From: Vicinamibacteria bacterium | Lineage (GTDB): Bacteria > Acidobacteriota > Vicinamibacteria > Fen-336 > JAGNNV01 | Assembly (NCBI GenBank): GCA_019694155.1 | Contig: JAIBCN010000117.1 | Location: forward strand, 1-49,312 | Length of the DNA stretch: 49,312 nucleotides | Reading direction: 5' to 3' | Shown here: one piece after another, positions 38,478-47,315 of the stretch | Layout of the letters: each line of letters opens with the position of its first letter | Position numbering within the stretch: position 1 is the stretch's first letter | The notes under the pieces: model-generated | Databases searched by the model: none | What the model saw: the letters and a program-made list of their open reading frames with translations, nothing else | What the model was told of the DNA's origin: nothing | Translations under genes and position numbers: made by a program

Positions 38478-39953
38478 ATGACCATCAACCGAATCGTGGC
38501 CGCCGGCCTCTCCCTGGCCTTCGCCGCCTCTCTCTCGTCCGCGCAGGCCCTTCCCGACAACCCCGAGAAGCTCAACTACGCGCCGCTCACCTACACGCCT
38601 CCCGTGGCGAAGGACCACCGCGTGGTCCTCAAGAACGGCATCGTGGCCTTCATCATCGAAGACCGCGCCCTGCCCCTGGTCAGCATCCAGGCGATCGTGC
38701 GCGCCGGCTCGTGGCTCGAGCCCGCGGGCAAGGAGGGCCTGGCCCGGCTCACCGGTTCGCAGATGAGGGCGGGCGGCACCAGGTCGCTCACGGCCGAGCA
38801 GTTCGACGAGAAGGCCGACTTCCTGGCCGCGCAGATCGGCAGCTCGCTTGGAGACACGCAAGGAGGCGCCTCGCTCAATTGCCTGGCCGACAACCTCGAC
38901 GACGCGCTCAAGCTCTTCGTCGAGATGCTGCGGGAGCCGCGCTTCCAGGAAGACCGCCTGAAGCTCGCGAAGGACCAGATCCTCCAGGACATGAAGAAGC
39001 GGAACGACGAGTCGGCCGACATCGAGGGCCGCGAGTTTTCGGTGCTCGTCTATGGCGAAGACCATCTGACCAACCGTTTCAGCACGGAGGCGTCGATCTC
39101 CTCGCTCACCCCCGCGGACCTCAAGGCGTTCCACGACATGTACTACTACCCCGCCAACATGATCCTCGCGGTGTCGGGCTCGTTCACGAAGGCGGACATG
39201 GTGAAGAAGCTCGAGGAGGCCTTCGGCAACTGGCCGTCGCCGAAGCGGGTGGTGGGCGCGATCCCGCCCGGAATCCGCAGCGCCGCTCCTGGGTTCTACC
39301 GCATCAACAAGGACGTGAACCAGGGGCGGGTGTCGGTCGGCCTGCCCACCGTGCTCCGGACCTCGCCCGACGTCTACGCGCTCGAGATCATGAACGAGAT
39401 CCTCGGGGGCAGCGGCTTCACGTCGAGGATTACCCGGACGGTGCGGTCGAACGAGGGCCTCGCCTATTCGGCGAGCAGCGGCATCGGCTTCGGCGCGTTC
39501 TATCCGGGGCGCTTCCGTGCGTCCTTCCAGTCGAAGAGCTCGACGGTGGCCTACGCGCTGCAGCTCGTGTTCGAGGAGATCAGGAAGATCCGCGAGACGC
39601 CGGTGACCGAGGAGGAACTCGTCACCATCAAGAACAACATCATCCAGACCTTCCCGAGCAACTTCGAATCGAAGGCGCAGCAGGCGGGGACCTTCGCGGC
39701 GGACGAGTACACGAAGCGCGATCCGCTCTACTGGTCCACATACCGCGACCGGATCCAGGCGGTGACCGCGGCGGACGTGCAGCGCGTGGCGAAGCAGTAC
39801 CTCGTGCCCGAGAAGCTGATCACCCTGGTGGTGGGCAACCAGCTCGAGATCAGCAAGGGTGACGGCAAGCACGACGTGACCCTCGAGAAGCTCTCGGGCG
39901 GGAAGATCACCGAGCTGTCGCTGCGGGACCCGATGACCATGCGCCGCAAGTAA
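38478..39953 (+). CDS. secreted M16-family protein, non-catalytic partner
   Basis: 491 residues from ATG 38478, two bases after the M16 stop. The signal peptide is IVAAGLSLAFAASLSSAQA. The position of HxxEH is occupied by GKEGLARLTGSQM, so no zinc site. It keeps the R/Y-type substrate-binding region of partner subunits, TRTVRSNEGLAYSASSGIGF, and the M16 fold elsewhere (PANMILAVSGSFTKADMVKK). Such pairs form heterodimers with one active site. Co-translation with the catalytic gene supports this. Confidence 0.92.
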   Translation: MTINRIVAAGLSLAFAASLSSAQALPDNPEKLNYAPLTYTPPVAKDHRVVLKNGIVAFIIEDRALPLVSIQAIVRAGSWLEPAGKEGLARLTGSQMRAGGTRSLTAEQFDEKADFLAAQIGSSLGDTQGGASLNCLADNLDDALKLFVEMLREPRFQEDRLKLAKDQILQDMKKRNDESADIEGREFSVLVYGEDHLTNRFSTEASISSLTPADLKAFHDMYYYPANMILAVSGSFTKADMVKKLEEAFGNWPSPKRVVGAIPPGIRSAAPGFYRINKDVNQGRVSVGLPTVLRTSPDVYALEIMNEILGGSGFTSRITRTVRSNEGLAYSASSGIGFGAFYPGRFRASFQSKSSTVAYALQLVFEEIRKIRETPVTEEELVTIKNNIIQTFPSNFESKAQQAGTFAADEYTKRDPLYWSTYRDRIQAVTAADVQRVAKQYLVPEKLITLVVGNQLEISKGDGKHDVTLEKLSGGKITELSLRDPMTMRRK

Positions 39954-39996
39954 CGTCCGCGGCGTCAGCCGGACATCCATCACCCTCACTCCCCTC

Positions 39997-40061
39997 CGTC
40001 ATCCCGGCGAAAGCCGGGATCCACTTCCAGCTCTTGGGTGCCTTCTCCCTACCTCTCCGGC
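39997..40061 (+). repeat. 65-bp inverted repeat, left arm
   Basis: Contains the 20-base palindrome ATCCCGGCGAAAGCCGGGAT (40001-40020), then CCACTTCCAGCTCTTGGGTG and CCTTCTCCCTACCTCTCCGG. Matches the right arm in 64 of 65 bases as its reverse complement. Confidence 0.95.
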
Positions 40062-40080
40062 GCTACCTGCGCCAGCCCCT

Positions 40081-40374
40081 TCATGCTTGCGAGAGTTTGG
40101 GAAAGAGGTCGATCCACCGCGGGTTGGCCCTCTCGATCAGCTGCACCTTCCATGCGCGCTTCCAGCCCTTGATCGCCTTTTCCCGGCGAATGGCCGATTC
40201 CATGACGTCGTGAGGTTCGAACCACACGAGGCGATGCACTCCGTGGTCCGCGGTGAAACCCGGGCGGATGTCCGTTCGGTGCTCGGCGACGCGCTTGATG
40301 ATGTTCGAGGTCACACCAACGTAGAGCGTGCCGCCGCGCTGGCTGGCGAGAAGGTAGACGCAAGGCTGCTTCAT
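40081..40374 (-). CDS. GIY-YIG endonuclease domain protein (UPF0213/YhbQ-like)
   Basis: 97 residues from ATG 40374. A single GIY-YIG domain: VYLLASQRGGTLYVGVTSNI carries the paired motifs, with Leu-Leu for the usual Ile-Tyr, followed by KRVAEH with the catalytic Arg. SAIRREKAIKGWKRAWKVQL, then IERANPRWIDL, holds the catalytic Glu. Small stand-alone GIY-YIG proteins of this kind are nucleases with unclear roles. This one lies inside a unit bounded by 65-bp inverted repeats, 20 bases from the left arm. No ribosome binding site is obvious. Confidence 0.92.
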   Translation of the reverse strand: MKQPCVYLLASQRGGTLYVGVTSNIIKRVAEHRTDIRPGFTADHGVHRLVWFEPHDVMESAIRREKAIKGWKRAWKVQLIERANPRWIDLFPKLSQA

Positions 40375-40428
40375 GGGATCGGCAGACTAGGGCGAGGCCA
40401 GGTCCGGTGAGGTCCATTCCCATCCGTC

Positions 40429-40448
40429 ATCCCGGCGAAAGCCGGGAT
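40429..40448. repeat. internal copy of the 20-base palindrome
   Basis: ATCCCGGCGAAAGCCGGGAT, followed by CCACTCCCAGCTACC, a diverged version of the left arm in the same orientation. It lies upstream of the GIY-YIG start. Confidence 0.9.
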
Positions 40449-40497
40449 CCACTCCCAGCTACCTATGCCTCACGTTGAAACGCCCGCATCGGTAGTT

Positions 40498-40562
40498 GCC
40501 GGAGAGGTGGGGAGAAGGCACCCAAGAGCTGGAAGTGGATCCCGGCTTTCGCCGGGATGACG
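40498..40562 (-). repeat. 65-bp inverted repeat, right arm
   Basis: Starts GCCGGAGAGGTGGGGAGAAG and ends with ATCCCGGCTTTCGCCGGGAT (40539-40558) then GACG. It is the reverse complement of the left arm except for one base at 40509. Confidence 0.95.
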
Positions 40563-40659
40563 GGGGGTGAGGATGACGGAGGGGGAGGGATGACGGGAAG
40601 AGGAGCGTCCGGCGGATGGCTGGTCCTCACCCCTCGTCCGGGGCGACGATGAGCTCTCG

Positions 40660-41814
40660 CTACTCGAGCTTGCGGATGACGAGGGCTTTCAGGTACCTCG
40701 TCTCGGGCATGCCGAGCCGTACCGGGTGGTCGGGGGCCTGGGAGCGGCGCTCGATGATCTGGGCGGTGACGCCGGCGTCGGCGGCGGCGTCCGCGACCAC
40801 CGCTTCGAATTCCTCCTCGCTCACGTGGTACGAGCAGGAGCAGGTGAGGAGGATGCCGAGCGGCTCGAGGAGCTGCAGCGCCCGGCGGTTGATCTCCTTG
40901 TAGCCGCGCCAGGCGGCGTCGCGCGCGCCCCTGGTTTTCGCGAAGGCGGGGGGATCGAGGGCGATCGTGTCGTAGCGCGAACCGGCCGCCACTTCGTCGG
41001 TGAGAAAGTCGAAGACGTTCGCTTCGATGGTCTGCAGAGCAAGCGCGTTACCCGCGGCGTTCGCCTGCGCGCGGACGAGGGCCTCGGCCGAGATATCGAC
41101 CGCGAGGACTTCCCTGACTTCGGGGTTCCGCGCGGCCTGCAGTCCGAAACCGCCGTCGTGGCAGAAGGCATCGAGGACGCGGCCGCGCGCGAGTTTTCCG
41201 AACAGGATGTGATTCGCCGACTGGTCGAGGAAGGTGCCGGTCTTCTGGCCGTTGATCACATCGACGCTCAGGGAGACCGAGCCCTCCTGGATGCTGACCG
41301 CGTCCGGCACTTCGCCCCAGAGCGTCTTCGTCTCGCGCGGGAGGCCCTCGCGTTCGCGGATCTTCACGTCGTTGCGCGCGAGGACGCCCCGCGGCTTCAG
41401 CCGCCGGACCAGGGCGTCGACGATCGACGGGGTGCGCGACTCCATCGCGGCCGCCAGGACCTGGACCACCAGCACCTCGCCGTAACGGTCGACGATCAGG
41501 CCGGGAAGGCCGTCGGACTCGCCGTGCACCAAACGGCACGCGCCTCGCATGGCCAGGGTCTCTTCGCGGAAACGGATGGCCGCCTCGATCCGGTCCTCGA
41601 GCCAGGTCTTCGCAAGCGCGCCGCGCGAGAGCATGCGCAGCGTGATCTCCGAATGCTCCGAGTAGAAGGCCTGGCCGAGGAAGCGTCCCTTGGCCACGAC
41701 GTCCACGATCGCCCCGTTGTTGGCCTCGACCGGCTCGACATCGGACTTGAAGATCCAGGGGTGCCCGGTCTCGAGTCTCGAAAGGCCGCGCGGCTTGAGG
41801 ATGGCTTCGCTCAT
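40660..41814 (-). CDS. rlmI: 23S rRNA (cytosine-C5)-methyltransferase RlmI-like
   Basis: 384 residues from ATG 41814; ATG 41829 would add five. An N-terminal PUA domain (LKPRGLSRLETGHPWIFKSD), then RlmI-specific QTGTFLDQ-like INGQKTGTFLDQSANHILFG, then the SAM site VLDAFCHDGGFGLQAA with DISAEALVRAQANA. The motif YDTIALDPPAFAKTRGA is followed by TCSCSYHVSEEEF with the catalytic cysteines. RlmI methylates C1962 of 23S rRNA in E. coli. The length and domain order match the family. It is oriented with the upstream giant, 65 bases away. Confidence 0.92.
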   Translation of the reverse strand: MSEAILKPRGLSRLETGHPWIFKSDVEPVEANNGAIVDVVAKGRFLGQAFYSEHSEITLRMLSRGALAKTWLEDRIEAAIRFREETLAMRGACRLVHGESDGLPGLIVDRYGEVLVVQVLAAAMESRTPSIVDALVRRLKPRGVLARNDVKIREREGLPRETKTLWGEVPDAVSIQEGSVSLSVDVINGQKTGTFLDQSANHILFGKLARGRVLDAFCHDGGFGLQAARNPEVREVLAVDISAEALVRAQANAAGNALALQTIEANVFDFLTDEVAAGSRYDTIALDPPAFAKTRGARDAAWRGYKEINRRALQLLEPLGILLTCSCSYHVSEEEFEAVVADAAADAGVTAQIIERRSQAPDHPVRLGMPETRYLKALVIRKLE

Positions 41815-41879
41815 GGGGGAAGGGAGCATAGGCGACGCGCGCCGATCCTCCCGCCGCTCGCGTCCCGGAGGATCGAGGT

Positions 41880-44800
41880 CTAGTCTCGCCCGGGAGGTGT
41901 TTGCGGGTTCGGCTTCATCTCGATGGTCGCGGCGATGGACTCGCCCGACCGTGCCTGAACCACCGCGGTTCCCGTATATCTGGCGGAGCTGGCGGTGAGG
42001 GTCAGAGTGCCCGCGGGCGCCAGCAGCAGGGTCTGACCTCTTGCATCCGTCGTCACCCCGAACGAGCCCGCGTAGCGGTCGCCATCCACCTGGGTGACCG
42101 CCACGAGAATTCCGGAGAGAGGCGCGGGAGGGCCGAGCACACTGACGGCGAGACGCGCCGCGGGGACGAGGCGCACGTCCACCGCGTCGGCGGTGAGCGA
42201 CTCCACCTTGAGGACGGCGATGTTGTCGCTCGAGTCGGTGGCTGTGACGAAGAAGGGCCCCGGGGAAAGGCCCCTGAGGGTGAAGGCGCCGTCGGCGCCC
42301 GACATCGCTGTAACGAGTCCGCCAGGCGAGGAGGCCCGCACCTGCGCGTCGGGAACGGGTCTTCCGGAGGCGAGGACAGCGCGGCCGAGGAATGTCCCTC
42401 CATGGCTCAAGGAGATGTCCCCGAGCGGCGTTTCCGGAGGTGATATGGCGGCGTTTCTGACCGCCCCCGCGTAGTTGGACGCAGAGATGGAGATTCGATA
42501 GTCGCCGGGCTCCGCGTCGAAAGTGAATTCTCCCGAGGCCTCCGTGGTCACGCCGTAGGAAGGCGCAGGCGAAGACGAGCCGGGCTTGACCACTCTGGAT
42601 GCGCCGACTCGTGCTCCCGCGATTCCAAGTCCCGTTTCCGCGTCGACCACTCGTCCCGTCAACCGGGCCGCTCCGAGCTCGATGTCGAGGGCGAACTCAT
42701 CCACATCGGGGATGTCGACCATACGCGAGTACAGGCGTTCCGTGCCGCCGCGATCCACGGTCAACGGCCCCTTGATGGGGCCCGCGACCTGCAACGCGAA
42801 GCGCCCCTGGGCGTCGGTGGTGGCCGAACTCCACGGGATGGCGCTCCCCAGGCTCGGCGACGCCTGCGCCCCGCCGCTCATCGTCATGAACTCGCCGCGG
42901 ATGGAGACCTTCACACCCGGAAGGTCCTGCCCTCCTCTGCGGACTGTCCCCCGCACCACGGTGGGGCGCAGCACGAGCGAAACCTGCGCGGTCTCGCCCT
43001 CCACGATCTGGACCTCGGCTCCCGCGACGCTCGTGAACTGACCGTTTTGTCCCGACATCAACGCCGTGCGGGCGAGACCCGGGTAGAGCTTCTCGAACAC
43101 GAACGAACCGTCCGGGCCCGTGACCGTGCTGTCCTGCGGCGCATTCGAAGGCCTCGGCGCCTGAGAGCTGCCAAATCGCCATAACTCCACTCGAGCCTGG
43201 GCCACCGGGCTGCCGTCGCGCTGGCGGACCACGCCTTCGATGCGGCCGCCTCTGGTCAGGGTGATGCGAACCGGCTCCGGATCCCCAGCCGCGCCCTCGG
43301 GAGCATCGACGCTGATCTGGCCGGGTGAGTAGTCCCGATGGCTGGCCACGAGCCGGGCCCGTCCGGGGCTCACGCCTCTGATTTCGAATGCGCCTTTGTC
43401 ATCCGTCTCCGCGAAGGTCATGGGGAACTGACGGGTCGACTGGTTCTCTACGCGCGCTCCCGCGATCGCGCTGCCCTTGCCATCCACCACAACCCCTCGC
43501 AGCCGGAGTCCGCGCGAAAGAGCCAGGTCGCCGATGTCCGCGTCACCGTCGACCTGGACCTTCCGGGTCAGGCGCTCGAAGGACTCGACGGCCGCGGTGA
43601 GCGTGGTCTCGCCCGCCTCGCCCAGCTCCAGCGTGAATCGGCCATCAGCCGCGGAAGTCGCGTTTCGGAAAGACCGGCGATCGTCGCCGCGCTGGACCGA
43701 TACCTGGACGCGAGCCACCGGCACACCCTCGGGATCCACGACCCGGCCGGTCACCTTCAAAGCTCGCTTCAGCACGACAATCTGCTCGTCCGCGGAAGGG
43801 GAAAGGCTCGTGTGAAACTGGGCGAACCCCGCCGCCATGACCTGAAGGTCGTAGGCCTGGTCTTTGAGGCCGCGCATGACGAAGCGTCCCTCGGCGTCGG
43901 CTTCCGCGAAGAGGGGATCCGCGCCGTCCACGCGTCGCGAGGGGATGGCCGCAATGCGCGCCGCCGGCACCCCGACATCGTCCCTCTCGACCACCCGGCC
44001 GCGGATGGTGGCTCCACCATCGAAAGCGACATCGCCGAGGGCCACGGCCTCGCCCGCATGATCGACCTCGATGACTTTCTCAAACGCCGGATATCCGGCC
44101 CCCGCGAGCAGGATGACATTGGACCCGGGGCGTAGAGCGGAGATCCTGAACAGGCCGTCGGCGCCCACCTGAGACGTTGCGAGACGTCCGAAGGCGGCGG
44201 GTGTCGGAGTTCCCTCGTGCGATTTCAGTCGCACCACCCCTTTGAGCGGCTTGCCGTCTTCGTCGACCATGCGGCCCGTCACCGACGAGGCCTTGTCGAG
44301 GATCACGGGCCAGGTGGACACCTCGGGGCCGAGGCCGTTTCTGATGAGGGGCGCGAAGCCTTCCGCGATGACCACCGCGTCGTAAGGCTGCTCCTTCAGT
44401 CCCGGGACATCGAACCTCCCGTTCGCCGCCGAGCGGGCGGTGAGGTTCGACGAGGGCGACCGCAGGGAAAGTGCCGCTTTGGGGACGGGCCGGCCCGCGC
44501 GGTCGGTCACAGTGCCTCTCAGGTCGTGGCCCGGCATGAGCCGGAAGCGCACGGGCTGGGAGCCGGATAGCGTCGCTGTCTCGGATGCGAAACCGCGGGC
44601 CGTCGCGCGGATGATCGGGCGTCCGCCGGCGGACACTCCCTGCAGCGTGAAGCGTCCACGGGCGTCGGATGTCGTACGCGCGACCGAGAAATCGGGATCG
44701 GCCTCGTCGAAAGGCGAGACGTCCCAGTCGGCCGCCCGCAGACTCGCCCCCGCGAGGGGGGAGCCGCTCGCCGCGTCCAGGACCTCGCCGCTCACCGCGA

Positions 44801-45179
44801 TTCCCGGTTCGAGCTTCAGAGTGAGGCGCGTGCCCGCGCTCACTCGCGGCTGCGATGCCGCCGCGAACGGAGCGAGCCAGGCGCGCAACGCGAACTCTTT
44901 GACGCCGCCGGCTTCGAAACGGAAGGCGCCCGTCTCATCGGCGGTGATGACGGTCGGCGCAGGCATCGGTTGCCCGAGCGCCGGCGTGGCCGTGAAGCCG
45001 ACGCGCGCCCTGGCCGCGGGCCTTCCGTCGGGCAGAAGAACGACGCCGTGGATCTCACCCGCGGGCGCCGCCGGTGTCGGCGCGGTCTTGGCCGCGGGGG
45101 CGGGCGGTGTCGCCTTTGGCGAAGCCTGCGGGCTCGCACTCTGGAAGACGAGTGTTACGGCAAGAATGAAGCTGAGCAT
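41880..45179 (-). CDS. secreted protein of repeated carboxypeptidase-regulatory-like domains
   Basis: 1099 residues from ATG 45179. The signal peptide is MLSFILAVTLVFQSASP, followed by an Ala/Pro-rich linker (SPKATPPAPAAKTAPTPAAP). The rest is about 11 beta-sandwich repeats of 80-100 residues with a common rhythm: IHGVVLLPDGRPAARARVGF, then ETGAFRFEAGG; VSGEVLDAASGSPLAGASLR; VRGTVRRGGQDLPGVKVSI; LTGRVVDAETGLGIAGARVG. This is the CarboxypepD_reg pattern (G-x-V-x-D-x-x-G-x-P-L-x-G-A). No catalytic domain is present, so the role is structural or adhesive, at the cell surface. No C-terminal sorting signal was recognised. About 70 bases downstream of the nitronate monooxygenase-like gene. Confidence 0.88.
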   Translation of the reverse strand: MLSFILAVTLVFQSASPQASPKATPPAPAAKTAPTPAAPAGEIHGVVLLPDGRPAARARVGFTATPALGQPMPAPTVITADETGAFRFEAGGVKEFALRAWLAPFAAASQPRVSAGTRLTLKLEPGIAVSGEVLDAASGSPLAGASLRAADWDVSPFDEADPDFSVARTTSDARGRFTLQGVSAGGRPIIRATARGFASETATLSGSQPVRFRLMPGHDLRGTVTDRAGRPVPKAALSLRSPSSNLTARSAANGRFDVPGLKEQPYDAVVIAEGFAPLIRNGLGPEVSTWPVILDKASSVTGRMVDEDGKPLKGVVRLKSHEGTPTPAAFGRLATSQVGADGLFRISALRPGSNVILLAGAGYPAFEKVIEVDHAGEAVALGDVAFDGGATIRGRVVERDDVGVPAARIAAIPSRRVDGADPLFAEADAEGRFVMRGLKDQAYDLQVMAAGFAQFHTSLSPSADEQIVVLKRALKVTGRVVDPEGVPVARVQVSVQRGDDRRSFRNATSAADGRFTLELGEAGETTLTAAVESFERLTRKVQVDGDADIGDLALSRGLRLRGVVVDGKGSAIAGARVENQSTRQFPMTFAETDDKGAFEIRGVSPGRARLVASHRDYSPGQISVDAPEGAAGDPEPVRITLTRGGRIEGVVRQRDGSPVAQARVELWRFGSSQAPRPSNAPQDSTVTGPDGSFVFEKLYPGLARTALMSGQNGQFTSVAGAEVQIVEGETAQVSLVLRPTVVRGTVRRGGQDLPGVKVSIRGEFMTMSGGAQASPSLGSAIPWSSATTDAQGRFALQVAGPIKGPLTVDRGGTERLYSRMVDIPDVDEFALDIELGAARLTGRVVDAETGLGIAGARVGASRVVKPGSSSPAPSYGVTTEASGEFTFDAEPGDYRISISASNYAGAVRNAAISPPETPLGDISLSHGGTFLGRAVLASGRPVPDAQVRASSPGGLVTAMSGADGAFTLRGLSPGPFFVTATDSSDNIAVLKVESLTADAVDVRLVPAARLAVSVLGPPAPLSGILVAVTQVDGDRYAGSFGVTTDARGQTLLLAPAGTLTLTASSARYTGTAVVQARSGESIAATIEMKPNPQTPPGRD

Positions 45180-45250
45180 GCCGGCCCCCCTCAGTGGCTA
45201 CCTTCTGGCCGCAACGATACATCCGGGCCGGAGAGAGTGGGCGGGGCAGG

Positions 45251-46252
45251 TCAGTCCGTGGACACCGCCCTCGCGAACCGGCGCACGATGTCGCCCGCGG
45301 GCTCGATGGACGAGATGGAGGCGACGCTCTTGCCGGCCTGCCAGAAGTCCTTGTCCGGAGCGTCGCGCCCGAGGCCGCGTTTCAGGGCCCAGATGGACTT
45401 CAAGCCGTAGATCGTGCGCATCCAGTGCTTGGTCTTGCGGCCCTTGAGCATCCAGCGCGCGATCGGACCCGCCGTCCGGCCGAGGCGTTCGACGGAAGGA
45501 GTGTTGAGCACGGCCACGGGCACGCCGGAGAGGCGCTCGGTCGTGACGATGTCGTCCGCGGTGGCACGGCAGATCGCATCTTTGTAAGCCTGCGGCGCCT
45601 TGCACTCGTCGGTGGCGATGAAGCGTGTTCCGAGCTGGGCTCCCGCGTACCCGATCTCCAGCGCGTGCACGAACTCCTTCTCGTCGCCGATGCCGCCCGC
45701 GCAGATGACGGGCACGCCGAGGTCCTGGAGTTGCACGAACAGCTCGGTCTTCGCGAGGCCCCCAAGGTGCCCGCCCGCGTGCTTGTTGACCGCGATCAGC
45801 CCGTCGACGCCTGCCGCCATGGCCTTTTCCGCGAACCGCCGCTCGGTGGCGTCGTGATAGACGACCGCGCCCGCGGCGTGGGCCCGGTCGACGATCCATT
45901 TCGGGTTTCCGAGCGAGGTCACGAAGAACCGGACGCCTTCCTCGAGGGCGATCGTGACCCACTGCTCCATGCGCCGCTTGTAGCTCTCCGAGGAGGCTTC
46001 GATGAGCGCGTTCATGCCGATGGGCTTGCCGCCGGAGAGGCGGCTGATGAGACGGAGGCCTTCCCGGAAGTCGTGGCCGTGGACATAGGTGAGGGAGATG
46101 GGCTGCACGATGCCGAGGCCTCCCGCGGCGGACACCGCGGCCACGAGCTCGGGGTTGCTGCACGGGTACATCGGACCGCAGATCAGGGGTGTCTCCACCC
46201 GGGCGTGGGTCAGGAAAAGGCGAACGGCCTCGTTCTCTAGCCTTGGGGTCAT
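45251..46252 (-). CDS. nitronate monooxygenase-like FMN enzyme
   Basis: 333 residues from ATG 46252. A TIM-barrel FMN oxidase: TPLICGPMYPCSNPELVAAV, SAAGGLGIV, VDGLIAVNKHAGGH (flavin loop), VPVICAGGIGDEKEFVHALE, and YAGAQLGTRFIATDEC (phosphate-binding G-x-x-x-G-T-R-F). These belong to the 2-nitropropane dioxygenase/NMO family, whose members oxidise alkyl nitronates. The residue pattern GPMYPCS in place of GPM-x-G-x-S and the C-terminal extension (WMLKGRKTKHWMRTIYGLKS) suggest a divergent branch, so the substrate is uncertain. Confidence 0.88.
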   Translation of the reverse strand: MTPRLENEAVRLFLTHARVETPLICGPMYPCSNPELVAAVSAAGGLGIVQPISLTYVHGHDFREGLRLISRLSGGKPIGMNALIEASSESYKRRMEQWVTIALEEGVRFFVTSLGNPKWIVDRAHAAGAVVYHDATERRFAEKAMAAGVDGLIAVNKHAGGHLGGLAKTELFVQLQDLGVPVICAGGIGDEKEFVHALEIGYAGAQLGTRFIATDECKAPQAYKDAICRATADDIVTTERLSGVPVAVLNTPSVERLGRTAGPIARWMLKGRKTKHWMRTIYGLKSIWALKRGLGRDAPDKDFWQAGKSVASISSIEPAGDIVRRFARAVSTD

Positions 46253-46376
46253 CGCGCGGGTGCACTGTAATCAAAAAGGGCTGCCGCGGGGACGCCCGGC
46301 CGAAGAAAGTCATGCGCGAACGGAACCTCGCCCGGACCGCGTTCGTCTACTGTGTTAACAAGAGAGAGGTCCATCC

Positions 46377-47291
46377 ATGAAGACTCCGCGATCCGCGTTC
46401 ATTTTTCTGACCGCCCTGACCTTTTCCGGCGCCCTGCTCGCTCCCGCCCACGCCGAGGAGCGCAAGAGCGCGAAGCACAAGGAGAGCGCCTCCTGGAACT
46501 TCGACTCCTTTGGGGACTGGTTCCAGGAGATGGGCGAGGGCCTGGCCGATACCTTCAGCGGCCCCAGGCGCACCGCCGCCCCGTTCAAGTGGACGGGAAA
46601 GATCGCGGCCGGGAAGACCTTCGAGGTGCGGGGCATCAACGGCAAGATGCGGGCGACCGCGGCGAGCGGCCCAGAGGTCGAACTCGTGGCCATCCGCTCG
46701 GGGCGTCGGAATGACCCGGAGTCGGTGAAAATCGAGGTGGTCCCGCACGCGGGCGGCGTCACGGTCTGCGCGGTTTACCCGAGCCGCGACGCGGCCCGTC
46801 CCAACGAATGCAAGCCGGGCGGCGGTCACATGAACACGCGAAACAACGACGTGAACGTGGAGTTCGAGCTGCGGATTCCGAAGGACGTGAACTTCGAGGG
46901 CCGGACGGTGAACGGGAGCATCGAGGCCGACATCGAGGGCCGCGCGGCGCTGTCCACGGTCAACGGCCGCATCGAGGTGGTCGCGGGGACACTGACCGAG
47001 GCGACGACGGTGAACGGCTCAATCAAGGCCGAGGTCAAGTCGGCCGCGAATCCCGCCGACGACATCAAGCTCTCCACCGTGAACGGGTCGGTTCACCTGA
47101 GCCTTCCCGAGGATGTGAATGCCGACGTCTCCGCGAAGACGGTGAACGGCGGCATCACCAGCGATTTCACGGAGATTGAGGTCCGGAAGAAGTGGGGGCC
47201 GCGCTCCGCCGAGGGCCGCCTCGGCCACGGCGGCCGGGAGCTGGAGCTTGCGACGGTGAACGGCGGGATCCGGATCACGAAAGGGAACTAG
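46377..47291 (+). CDS. secreted DUF4097-type beta-helix protein
   Basis: 304 residues from ATG 46377, with AGAGAGAGG eight bases upstream. The signal peptide is SAFIFLTALTFSGALLAPAH, cleaved near AHA. From about residue 80 the sequence carries repeated V-N-G-x-I turns (VRGINGKMRA, GRTVNGSIEADI, LSTVNGRIEVV, TTVNGSIKAEV, LSTVNGSVHLSLP, AKTVNGGITSDF, LATVNGGIRITKG), the pattern of DUF4097 proteins, expected to form a right-handed beta-helix. The N-terminal part (SWNFDSFGDWFQEMGEGLAD) is amphipathic. Probably periplasmic or outer-membrane attached; function unknown. Confidence 0.86.
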   Translation: MKTPRSAFIFLTALTFSGALLAPAHAEERKSAKHKESASWNFDSFGDWFQEMGEGLADTFSGPRRTAAPFKWTGKIAAGKTFEVRGINGKMRATAASGPEVELVAIRSGRRNDPESVKIEVVPHAGGVTVCAVYPSRDAARPNECKPGGGHMNTRNNDVNVEFELRIPKDVNFEGRTVNGSIEADIEGRAALSTVNGRIEVVAGTLTEATTVNGSIKAEVKSAANPADDIKLSTVNGSVHLSLPEDVNADVSAKTVNGGITSDFTEIEVRKKWGPRSAEGRLGHGGRELELATVNGGIRITKGN

Positions 47292-47315
47292 CAATTATCA
47301 TGGGGGGCTCCCTCC

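Larger units (their letters stand above)
39997..40562. mobile_element. inverted-repeat-bounded unit enclosing a GIY-YIG gene
   Basis: Left end 39997-40061 and right end 40498-40562 are 65-bp inverted repeats that differ at one base. Between them lie a complete GIY-YIG nuclease gene and a third copy of the terminal palindrome. The layout looks like a small transposable or nuclease-maintained element. No target duplication was established and mobility is inferred. Confidence 0.6.
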
